DNA from: Chitinophaga filiformis
GTDB taxonomy: Bacteria > Bacteroidota > Bacteroidia > Chitinophagales > Chitinophagaceae
Direction of reading: 5' to 3'
NCBI RefSeq assembly: GCF_021646545.1
Contig: NZ_JAKIRP010000021.1
Coordinates: 1 to 64,000, forward strand
DNA: 64,000 bases
The notes under the pieces are model-generated. The model was not told the origin of the DNA. It worked only from the letters and a program-made list of their open reading frames with translations, and did no database searches. Each line of letters starts with the position of its first letter. Within the stretch, counting starts at the first letter, position 1. Of this stretch, positions 36,559-44,204 are shown one piece after another. The position numbers and the translations under genes were made by a program.

Positions 36559-38460
36559 TTACAATTGTTCCATCCACCGGCTATACCACAACTGGAATAC
36601 AAGGATGTTCCAGAGTTTCTGGTGACTCACCTTTCCGCCGTCAAAATAATTCTGCTTCAATGTCTGGATATGTGCCGGATCGAAAAGCCCGGTCTGTTCC
36701 AGTTTGGCGGGCGATAAATAATACGCCATCTGTTCCTTCAGTTCGTCTCTGAACCAATGCGTCAGCGGCGCGATAAACGGCCTCTTGGGGCGGTCCATCA
36801 GTGTTTTCGGTATATACTGGTGTACGATTTCTTTCAGAATATATTTGTTGATCTTGTTCTTCACTTTCACATGTGCGGGCACTTTGGCCAGGAACTCCAC
36901 CAGGCGGTGGTCCAGCATTGGCTCACGGCCTTCGATACTTACCGACATCGTAGCCCTGTCCACTTTCACCAGGTTATTGTCTACCAGGAAGGTTTTATAG
37001 TCAACAGACAGCAGCCGGTTTAGCGAATCATTGATATTGTTCAGTTCACCGTTCATATCAAAATTCGTCTTGTAGGTACAACGCGTACCGCCCAGGTAAC
37101 TGGCCGCTTCTGTCTCAGTAATATACTGACTGATATATTTCAATGCCTGCTGCGATTTGCCGGATGCCCAGATCAGTTTCATCTTTTCATAACGGCTGGC
37201 AAAGTTGTATTGTTTATTGAAGTAAGGAATATGGGCCGGATTTACCAGTTTCATGACCTTACTTACCACACCCTGCAGCGACTTGGGCATACTTTCCGTG
37301 TAATGCAGGGACTGGTTGAATTTATTATAACCTGCGAAGAGCTCATCACCTCCATCGGCAGACAGCACCACTTTCACCTGTTTAGCGGCCAGTTTACTGA
37401 CCAGCGTAGTAGGAACGGTAGAGTTATCGGCAAAAGGCTCATCATAGATCTCCGGCAGATGTTCCAGTATGTCGCGTGCGTCTGAGGCACCCACTATCCA
37501 TTCTGTATGGTCAGTGCCCAGGTGCTGTGCTATCCTGCGGGCTTCTTTGGATTCGTCGAACTGCGCTTCCTTATAACCAATGGTGAAGGTCTTGAGGCGG
37601 CTGCCGGAAGAAGCCTGTAGTATGGCTGCCACGCTGGAGCTGTCGTAACCTCCGCTCAGGAATACGCCAACGGGAACGTCGGCTACCATCCTGTACTTGT
37701 ACGCGCTTTCCATCAGTTCTTTGGTATGACGGATGATATCGCCTTCATACATACCTGTCAGCGGCTGGCGGTAGGCATCCAGTACGCTCCAGTATTCGGA
37801 GGTGGTCAGTGCCTTATTCTTCAGGGACAGATGCATGAAATGCCCCGGCTTCAGTTTATGCGTATGCTCGAAGATGGTATACGGCGCGGGGATATAGCTA
37901 TACTGGAGGAACAGTGACACACTGTTCACATCGATCTTTTTCTCGAAATCGGGGAAACGGCTGAAGCTTTTCAGTTCGGAAGCAAACAGCAGTACATTGT
38001 TATGCCAGTAGTAATACAGCGGTTTTACGCCTGCCCTGTCGCGGCAGAAGATGACCTGCTGCTCTTCCCTGTCATAGATCACAAAGGCGAACATACCGAT
38101 GCAGCGGTCTACTATCTTTTCTTTCCAGCAATCGTATCCTTTGATCAATACTTCTGTATCGCTGCTGGAAGTAAAGCGGTACCCCTGGTGTTCCAGTTCC
38201 CGGCGTATTTCTTTAAAGTTGTATACCTCTCCGTTGAAGATCATGGTATACTGTTTAAAATGCATCGGCTGATGCCCGCCGCTGGAAAGGTCGAGGATGG
38301 ACAGACGGCGCTGGCCCAGTCCTATTAATGCATTAGGGTGTTCAAACACTTCATAGCCACCGTCGTCAGGCCCCCGATGCAACAGTGCATCGGTCATGTC
38401 TTTCAGCACGGGGAGGCTCGCTTTTTTGGAAAAATCAATAAACCCTGCTATGCCACACAT
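36559..38460 (-). CDS. asnB: Glutamine-hydrolysing asparagine synthase-type amidotransferase
   Basis: The product is 633 residues from the start at 38460, which exposes Cys2 of MCGIAGF as the N-terminal nucleophile; the longer frame to 38496 would bury it. The glutaminase domain spans ~2-215 (RRLSILDLS; FNGEVYNF). The synthetase domain starts at ~240 with the pyrophosphate loop LSGGYDSS (268-275) and DGGDELFAGYNKF. In surface-polysaccharide clusters such homologues (WbpS-like) often amidate a uronic acid or another sugar carboxylate rather than making asparagine. The operon setting favours that role here. Its start overlaps the end of the preceding GT2 gene by 13 bp. Confidence 0.85.
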   Translation of the reverse strand: MCGIAGFIDFSKKASLPVLKDMTDALLHRGPDDGGYEVFEHPNALIGLGQRRLSILDLSSGGHQPMHFKQYTMIFNGEVYNFKEIRRELEHQGYRFTSSSDTEVLIKGYDCWKEKIVDRCIGMFAFVIYDREEQQVIFCRDRAGVKPLYYYWHNNVLLFASELKSFSRFPDFEKKIDVNSVSLFLQYSYIPAPYTIFEHTHKLKPGHFMHLSLKNKALTTSEYWSVLDAYRQPLTGMYEGDIIRHTKELMESAYKYRMVADVPVGVFLSGGYDSSSVAAILQASSGSRLKTFTIGYKEAQFDESKEARRIAQHLGTDHTEWIVGASDARDILEHLPEIYDEPFADNSTVPTTLVSKLAAKQVKVVLSADGGDELFAGYNKFNQSLHYTESMPKSLQGVVSKVMKLVNPAHIPYFNKQYNFASRYEKMKLIWASGKSQQALKYISQYITETEAASYLGGTRCTYKTNFDMNGELNNINDSLNRLLSVDYKTFLVDNNLVKVDRATMSVSIEGREPMLDHRLVEFLAKVPAHVKVKNKINKYILKEIVHQYIPKTLMDRPKRPFIAPLTHWFRDELKEQMAYYLSPAKLEQTGLFDPAHIQTLKQNYFDGGKVSHQKLWNILVFQLWYSRWMEQL

Positions 38461-39371
38461 GGTAATAATTTTAGTTGACGATGCTTTACGTTCCACATAA
38501 TGCCTTTCCAGAAAGCCCTTAAGTGTTCCTTCTCTTTATTCAGAAGGAATTGTAATGTATTCTTGGGAATGGTAAACAACGTCAGGTACAGTAAAAAGAT
38601 GATCCGGTTAGGTAATGCCACATTCCTCCGCATGAACAGTATCCTGTTCCTGGTAAGGTAGTAGGTCTTTAATGGGCTGTTTTTGCCCGTCGTCATTGAT
38701 TCTTTATGATAGATAAGTGATTTATACTGATAATAGATCTTATAGCCTTTACGTTTGAATTGTTCGCACCAGTCAAACTCTTCATAATACAGGAAGTATA
38801 CTTCCGGCATCAGCCCCACTTCCTGCAACATGGAGGTTTTGGTCATCATACCGCCGCCGTGTGCATAGTTGGTAGCAGATATCTGGTCGTACTGGCCCTG
38901 ATCAGGCTCTTTACAACCGATCATGCTGTTCCTGCCGGTGAATACATCCACCGACTGGTAGCCGGCATATTCGATAATGCCCTTGTCAAAGAAGTAATGA
39001 AATTTGGGGCTCACCATCCCTGCATCGGGATGTGCGTGAAAGACTTCCAGCAAACCTTCTATGAGGCCGTCTGTAAATTCCGTATCGTTATTCACGAGGA
39101 AAACATATTCACCTGTCGCTTCGCGTATACCAAGATTATTACCCCCCGCAAAGCCTCTGTTTGTAGCGCTCCTGATCACTTTCACTGCAGGGTAAGCCGC
39201 GAGCAGTGCAGCCGTTGGATCTTCTACGGAAGCATTGTCCACAACGATCACTTCCACATTGCGGTAACTGTTTTTGCTGATGGAAGCCAGCAATTCACAT
39301 GTAACGCTGCTTGTATTGTAGTTGACCGTTACAATGGAAACAAGCGGTGTTATTTTACTTTCCTGTAACAT
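38448..39371 (-). CDS. GT2-family glycosyltransferase (rhamnosyltransferase-like)
   Basis: The product is 307 residues from the start at 39371, which overlaps the upstream gene end by 17 bp; the in-frame start at 39434 would overlap far more. The GT-A fold begins VSIVTVNYNTSSVTCELL, with the nucleotide-binding VEVIVVDNAS and the DxD-type FLVNNDTEF. The acceptor-side GGGMMTKTSMLQEVG and YYEEFDWCEQFKRKGYKIYY motifs are typical of WcaA/RfbN-like rhamnosyltransferases. C-terminal basic and hydrophobic stretches suggest membrane association. It is translationally coupled on both sides within the operon. Confidence 0.87.
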   Translation of the reverse strand: MLQESKITPLVSIVTVNYNTSSVTCELLASISKNSYRNVEVIVVDNASVEDPTAALLAAYPAVKVIRSATNRGFAGGNNLGIREATGEYVFLVNNDTEFTDGLIEGLLEVFHAHPDAGMVSPKFHYFFDKGIIEYAGYQSVDVFTGRNSMIGCKEPDQGQYDQISATNYAHGGGMMTKTSMLQEVGLMPEVYFLYYEEFDWCEQFKRKGYKIYYQYKSLIYHKESMTTGKNSPLKTYYLTRNRILFMRRNVALPNRIIFLLYLTLFTIPKNTLQFLLNKEKEHLRAFWKGIMWNVKHRQLKLLPCVA

Positions 39372-40566
39372 TGACCAGTGGATTATCGATGGTTGTTTTG
39401 GAATGCTTAGTATGAATGAAGGTCTTATCAGCACCTTTAAGCTTGAATACCAGTGAGAGCATGATACCTACTACATGAGGGAGGTTCATTAATACAGTGA
39501 ACAGGTATTTTGAGTAAAACTTGCCGGGAAGTGGCAGCATCATACTGATAGCAAATGCACCCAGGCAGATCGTCCAGGCAGATACTGGTAATGTGAGGTA
39601 ACTACCGAATACCAGGTACAGGGCTGTCATGAACAGTACGCCTGCCAGCAATAGCATACGTGGCAATAACATGTTCTGTCCTACGGACATATAGAAATAG
39701 TCTATCCTTCCTTTCAGTAATGCCTGGAACCCACGTACAAAGTAATGGCGGAGATATACGAACTGGCTGGACAGCCAGCGCTTACGCTGGTTTTCAAATG
39801 CTGCAGCGTTGGCCACTTTCTCATCGAATATGAGTGCTTCTTCCAGGTAATGTATTTTATACCCTTTATCTACCAGCAGCTGCTGCAACACTTTATCGAA
39901 ACCACCGGTAGCCTCCGTTTCCAGCAGGGCCTGTTTCATCAGCTGATATTCGAAGCCGATGCCGGAACCGATGATCGAGGCAGAAAGGCCAAGTGCATTG
40001 GCGCCCTTGCGGTTGATGTGGTTGGCGATTATTTCATTTGCAGCGTCGAGGATAGCGAAAGGCGAATCCATGTTCTTTGCCACACGCTGCGCCTGAATGA
40101 TGTGGTGCCCCTGCTGATAAGCAATATTGATCTTCTGCAGGAAATCGGGCGCCGGGATATTATCTGCATCAGCGATCACTGCCATGTCATAAATATTATC
40201 ATCCAGCTGTGCAAATGCTGCGTTCAGTGATTTCGCTTTTGTGCTTTTCTTAAAAGAGACAGGAATCACGGAGATGCCCTCCTCCTCCAATGTCTGGATA
40301 GTTGCCGGTTTCAGGGAATCGGCAATAACGATCACTTTATAGCTGTCGGCCGGGTAGTCCAGCGACTCATAACTGGTGGCGGCATGAAGGATGATCTCAT
40401 CTTCTTTATAGGCAGGCACCAGGATGGCGATCCTGCAGTAAGCGGTAACTTCCGCTGTAGCTTTGGTCTTCCTGGGAAACAGCTTACCGGCAACAGAGAA
40501 CAGGAGGTTATAAAGTACGCAGCCTCCGAGGTATCCGAATATGATTAATTCAATCGTCAGGATCAT
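39355..40566 (-). CDS. Membrane-bound GT2-family glycosyltransferase
   Basis: A 403-residue processive-type or membrane-anchored GT2. One N-terminal TM helix (~4-24) precedes a catalytic domain with ILVPAYKEDEIILHAA, IADADNIP (Asp133/Asp135), and the late QRKRW motif near residue 250 that corresponds to Q(Q/R)xRW. Two or three C-terminal TM segments follow (LLLAGVLFMTALYLVFGSYL and others). The pattern resembles NodC/IcaA-like enzymes, but with fewer helices. It overlaps the sugar transferase stop by one base, so the two are translationally coupled. Its role is repeat-unit elongation or polymer synthesis. Confidence 0.87.
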   Translation of the reverse strand: MILTIELIIFGYLGGCVLYNLLFSVAGKLFPRKTKATAEVTAYCRIAILVPAYKEDEIILHAATSYESLDYPADSYKVIVIADSLKPATIQTLEEEGISVIPVSFKKSTKAKSLNAAFAQLDDNIYDMAVIADADNIPAPDFLQKINIAYQQGHHIIQAQRVAKNMDSPFAILDAANEIIANHINRKGANALGLSASIIGSGIGFEYQLMKQALLETEATGGFDKVLQQLLVDKGYKIHYLEEALIFDEKVANAAAFENQRKRWLSSQFVYLRHYFVRGFQALLKGRIDYFYMSVGQNMLLPRMLLLAGVLFMTALYLVFGSYLTLPVSAWTICLGAFAISMMLPLPGKFYSKYLFTVLMNLPHVVGIMLSLVFKLKGADKTFIHTKHSKTTIDNPLVNVTGK

Positions 40567-41726
40567 TATACATTATCTTTTTGTATTAACGCTTTGGGGG
40601 TGTTCGCCATAATCCACATGTCGTAGGTGAAGCTATGCGAATTGGAATAGTCGATATCCAATGCAATTCTTTCTTCTACAGACATATCTTTCTTTCCCCT
40701 TTTGCTGATCTGCCAGAGACCAGTGATGCCTGCGGGTGCGAGGAACCGCTGTGCCCATTCATCTGTGGTCAGTGCGGCAGCTTCGTATAGTGGTAAGGGT
40801 CTGTTGCCAACGAGCGACATATCTCCTATTAATACATTAAACAGCTGGGGAAGTTCATCGAGACTGGTATTTCTTAAAAAGGCGCCGAAGCGTGTTATCC
40901 TGGGGTCATTGGACACTTTATAGAAAACCGTACCATTGCCACCCTTATATTGATTCAGGTGTTGCAGCTGCTGCAGTTTTTTGTCTGCATCTGCAACCAT
41001 GGTCCTGAACTTATAGAATTTAAACACCTGGTAGTTCCTGCCGGCCCGGCGTGCTGCATAAAAAATAGGCCCTTTGGATTCCAGTTTAATGATGGCGGCG
41101 ATTAACAATAAGAGGGGGCTGATAATAATTAAAAGGCAGCTGGCGACAACGATATCAAAAGTTCTTTTCAATACAGCGTTCAGGGTTCTCTTAGTCCTGA
41201 TCCTCTTGCCGCCGTTGACTACTGTAAGCGGGGGGTAAGTATTCAGCTGTTTGAATTTGCTGATGAAAGATATTTTAGATGGTAATTTTGAAAGGCATTT
41301 AGCTGTAATGATCTCATCGATGAAGGCATATTTCTTCACGGCAGCTTTCATTTCGGGGGTAATCTCTTCAACATCCACATACAACAGGAAAGGGATACAG
41401 GAGTAACAGATTTCCTTCTTCAGGTATTCTTTCCAGGCGTTCAGTCCTTTCTGATCTTCAGTGTGCGACCTATATATAATAACGCCGGGCCTTCTTCGGA
41501 AGACAGACTGTAGTTGCTCCATCGTTGCCGTGGCGGTATCAAAATCCTGTGCGAAGAAACACTTGTATCCCGCTGCCTCAAATTCCGGGGCATTCATATG
41601 TTGCCCTACAAACAGCACAATATGGCTGTCTGCAGCTATCTGGCGGGGCATTGCCTGTTCACGCTCTTCAAACTGCTTTGGGGCCGCATTCTTCAATACG
41701 CTCAGTTCAGGTGTAAATGTATTCAT
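40566..41726 (-). CDS. Polyprenyl-phosphate sugar-1-phosphate transferase with receiver-like N-terminus
   Basis: A 386-residue initiating phosphoglycosyl transferase. Residues ~180-386 form the monotopic bacterial sugar transferase domain: KRTFDIVVAS with a re-entrant helix, FYKFRTMV, DELPQLFNVL and GDMSLVGNRPL. Residues ~34-160 precede it in place of the usual four TM helices. They alternate strands and helices like a response-regulator receiver (HIVLFVG; PGVIIYRS; IPFLLYVD; DEIITAK) but lack the acidic pair and the phospho-Asp. A CoA_binding_3-like fold, as in WbaP, is the alternative. It should start repeat-unit assembly on undecaprenyl phosphate. It is 46 bp downstream of the CheY-like gene. 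Confidence 0.88.
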   Translation of the reverse strand: MNTFTPELSVLKNAAPKQFEEREQAMPRQIAADSHIVLFVGQHMNAPEFEAAGYKCFFAQDFDTATATMEQLQSVFRRRPGVIIYRSHTEDQKGLNAWKEYLKKEICYSCIPFLLYVDVEEITPEMKAAVKKYAFIDEIITAKCLSKLPSKISFISKFKQLNTYPPLTVVNGGKRIRTKRTLNAVLKRTFDIVVASCLLIIISPLLLLIAAIIKLESKGPIFYAARRAGRNYQVFKFYKFRTMVADADKKLQQLQHLNQYKGGNGTVFYKVSNDPRITRFGAFLRNTSLDELPQLFNVLIGDMSLVGNRPLPLYEAAALTTDEWAQRFLAPAGITGLWQISKRGKKDMSVEERIALDIDYSNSHSFTYDMWIMANTPKALIQKDNV

Positions 41727-41772
41727 GCTAACAAAGGAATTAATGGTTACATACTGATTATATCATTAAGTG

Positions 41773-42165
41773 CTACGAAAAAGCAGGTACATGCTGAGCT
41801 CTCAACACATGATCAATCGTATCCAGTAAGATTACGGGATCAAAAGGCTTTTTGATGATCGTCTTGATGTTGCCGGGGCGTACATTCGCAAATGACTCTT
41901 TGGTATCATGTACACCCGAAAGCACCATGAGAGGTATATGCTGATACAGATTACTTTCGGTCATGAACTCTATGAGTTCCCATCCATTGATGTTGGGCAT
42001 CTGGAGATCTGTGATCACCAGGTCGGGGATATTGCCATTTTTCAGCCATGCCATTGCAGCCAGACCATCACACGCTGAAACAACGTTGTAGGTCCTGTTT
42101 AGCATCACCTCTAGTAGATATCGGATGGGTAAACTGTCGTCAATAATTAAAACTGTTTTTTTCAC
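41773..42165 (-). CDS. Single-domain response regulator (CheY-like receiver)
   Basis: The product is 130 residues from a GTG start at 42165; the ATG at 42213 would add an unnatural hydrophobic 16-residue leader (LNRIGILFVILNWLK). All receiver hallmarks are present: acidic pair Asp9-Asp10 (LIIDDS), phospho-acceptor Asp53 (VITDLQMP), Ser83 (MVLSG), and Lys106 before Pro (IIKKPFDP). No output domain follows. It is the first gene of the minus-strand polysaccharide operon. It could pass a phosphorelay signal to the machinery, possibly through the receiver-like part of the next protein; that link is inference. Confidence 0.85.
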   Translation of the reverse strand: MKKTVLIIDDSLPIRYLLEVMLNRTYNVVSACDGLAAMAWLKNGNIPDLVITDLQMPNINGWELIEFMTESNLYQHIPLMVLSGVHDTKESFANVRPGNIKTIIKKPFDPVILLDTIDHVLRAQHVPAFS

Positions 42166-42651
42166 CTTTAACCAATTTAATATTACAAATAAGATCCCAA
42201 TACGGTTAAGCATCGGAAAAATTAGTGTTCGTTGGCTTTAAATTGGATAAGGTTTACGGAATTCAAAAAACAGTTTCTCAGGGGATATGAAAGAAAAGAC
42301 TCAAATATGGTTTCTTTTAAAATGCTGGCACTAAAATACGAAAGTAATTCTTAACTACAAGCTGTAAATTTTCGCACTAGTATTGTCCTTCAAAAAACAA
42401 CAATGTAAAAATATAATACTTTATTCATTTCCCAATATGTTTTTGGTAAACGGCTGTTTTTTTTGGGTGAATGCGCAAGAAATTATCGTAAACGGATGTT
42501 CACTGCTAATTGCCCGCTTCTTTTTTTTAAATGTAGCATACGCAGCTGAAAAAATACTGCACAATTATTATACTTTTGCGTTGAACCCCCTTATGGGATT
42601 GTTCCACAACGTGCTACAACGCTCAGTTTATCCCCTCAATCGTTATATATT
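42166..42651. other. Divergent promoter region between the two polysaccharide transcripts
   Basis: This 486-bp AT-rich region carries the plus-strand TACTTTTG box at 42571. On the minus strand, CATATTTG (42302-42309) is a one-mismatch -7 box for the operon beginning at 42165. The 90-codon plus-strand frame across it is judged spurious. Confidence 0.45.
42571..42578 (+). promoter_or_regulatory. Bacteroidota -7 box (TACTTTTG)
   Basis: An exact TAnnTTTG match lies 73 bp before the glycosyltransferase start at 42652. The box and its downstream context (TACTTTTGCGTTGAACC) resemble the box before the giant gene at 43958 (TACTTTTGGGGCTGAACC). No clear -33 TTTG is seen. Confidence 0.5.
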
Positions 42652-43842
42652 ATGACTCTGATCTCAGTGATCTTCTGGTGCAGCCTACTTCTTGTTTGCT
42701 ATAGTTATGTAGGGTATGGTATACTACTTTATATAGTAATTAAATTGCGCCGTTACTTCGTAAAACCCCGCCATGCGGAAGACAGCACTCCCTTCACCCC
42801 TGAAGTGACCCTGATGGTCGCTGCTTACAATGAAGAGGCTTTTATCAGGGAAAAGATTGTCAATACGCTCTCCCTGAATTATCCGGAGGATAAGGTACAG
42901 ATCATCTTTGTAACTGATGGCAGCACCGACAATACCAATAATATAATACGGAGTTACCCGCGGATCACACTGCTCTATGAGCCTAAGCGCAGTGGTAAGA
43001 CGATGGCAGTGAACAGGGCGATGAAATATGTTAAGACGCCATTTGTAGTTTTTTCTGATGCGAACACCTTATTAAATAAGGATGTCCTTATTTGCCTCAT
43101 GCGTCACTTCAGGGATGAACAGACCGGTGCAGTGGCAGGAGAAAAAAAGATTATCGTAGCAGAACAGGCAGAAGCAGAAGGCGCCGGGGAAGGCATGTAC
43201 TGGAAATACGAGTCCCTGCTAAAGAAATGGGACGCGGAGCTGTATAGCGTAATGGGAGCTGCCGGAGAACTGTTTGCTATACGCACCTCCTTATATGAGG
43301 ATATACCTGCCGATACCATCCTGGACGATTTTATGATCTCTTTCGGTATAAATAAAAAAGGGTATAAAGTGGCCTATGCGCCTGACGCTTATGCCCAGGA
43401 AACACCATCTGCTTCACTGGAAGATGAATATAAACGTAAGGTGCGCATCAGTGCAGGAGGTTTTCAGTCAATGAGCCGGCTGGCGGACCTACTGAACATT
43501 TTCCGTTATCCTAAAATTACGTGGCAGTATGTTTCACATCGTGTATTTCGCTGGACAGTTGCCCCACTTTGTTTATTGTTTGCACTACTAACTAATGTAG
43601 TGTTATGTGCATCCGGCGCACCCCTTATCTACTGGCTTATATTGTTAATGCAGGTAGCTTTTTATGGCATGGCTTTCGTTGGATATATGCTGGCGAAGAG
43701 ACAGGTAAAAAGTAAAGTGTTCTATATACCTTTTTATTTCGTTTTTATGAATGTGGCCGTGTATCAAGGGTTTGGCCGTTTTTTAAGAAAGAAACAGTCA
43801 GCAGTATGGGACCGTTCACAACGTCAGTTAACAACCGGGTGA
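42652..43842 (+). CDS. Membrane-anchored GT2-family glycosyltransferase
   Basis: A 396-residue protein with an N-terminal TM helix (~5-27), a GT-A catalytic domain and three C-terminal TM segments. Motifs are VTLMVAAYNEEAFIREKI, IIFVTDGSTDNTN, VVFSDANTLLNKDVL (DxN in place of DxD) and the acceptor Asp in TILDDFMIS. The position of QxxRW reads YKRKVRISAGG instead, so it is unlikely to be a cellulose-synthase-type processive enzyme. It is divergent from the sugar transferase operon and alone on its transcript before the giant T9SS gene. Confidence 0.85.
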   Translation: MTLISVIFWCSLLLVCYSYVGYGILLYIVIKLRRYFVKPRHAEDSTPFTPEVTLMVAAYNEEAFIREKIVNTLSLNYPEDKVQIIFVTDGSTDNTNNIIRSYPRITLLYEPKRSGKTMAVNRAMKYVKTPFVVFSDANTLLNKDVLICLMRHFRDEQTGAVAGEKKIIVAEQAEAEGAGEGMYWKYESLLKKWDAELYSVMGAAGELFAIRTSLYEDIPADTILDDFMISFGINKKGYKVAYAPDAYAQETPSASLEDEYKRKVRISAGGFQSMSRLADLLNIFRYPKITWQYVSHRVFRWTVAPLCLLFALLTNVVLCASGAPLIYWLILLMQVAFYGMAFVGYMLAKRQVKSKVFYIPFYFVFMNVAVYQGFGRFLRKKQSAVWDRSQRQLTTG

Positions 43843-43933
43843 GACGTATTTTTTACGCTTACCATTTAGTTACACTATTTCACCAATTGTTTTATATCGT
43901 TCACCCACAAAAAACGGATTTTCGCTAAAAAAA

Positions 43934-43965
43934 TTGTCAACTGTAAAAATATACGCTTACTTTTG
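43934..43965 (+). promoter_or_regulatory. Bacteroidota promoter of the giant T9SS gene
   Basis: TTG at 43934-43936, a 21-bp spacer and TACTTTTG at 43958-43965 fit the -33/-7 consensus well. This leaves a 5' leader of about 235 bases that contains two inverted repeats (ACACTATG with CATAGTGT, 43980-44023; AGCCC with GGGCT near 44125-44145). It may be regulatory. Confidence 0.6.
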
Positions 43966-44204
43966 GGGCTGAACCGAGTACACTATGCCTTATCTGATTA
44001 CATAAGAAAGCTACCATAGTGTGAATTAATCCTAACCTCATCCTACATAAAAGCCAATCTGGTAGTAATTCTCTTTTCGGGACTATCAATTTTAATTTTG
44101 CCATCTCCTCTGATCTGCCAGCCCTTAGTGCTTTGGGCTAACGTTTAATTATTTCGGCTAATCACCGGGTCGAACCCGATTGTCCATAATATATATTTTC
44201 TTTT

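Noticed and set aside
42383..42655. 90-codon plus-strand frame overlapping the GT2 start by 4 bp
   Set aside because: The overlap looks like coupling, but the frame covers the AT-rich promoter region, is rich in Phe/Asn from T- and A-runs, and contains the -7 box.
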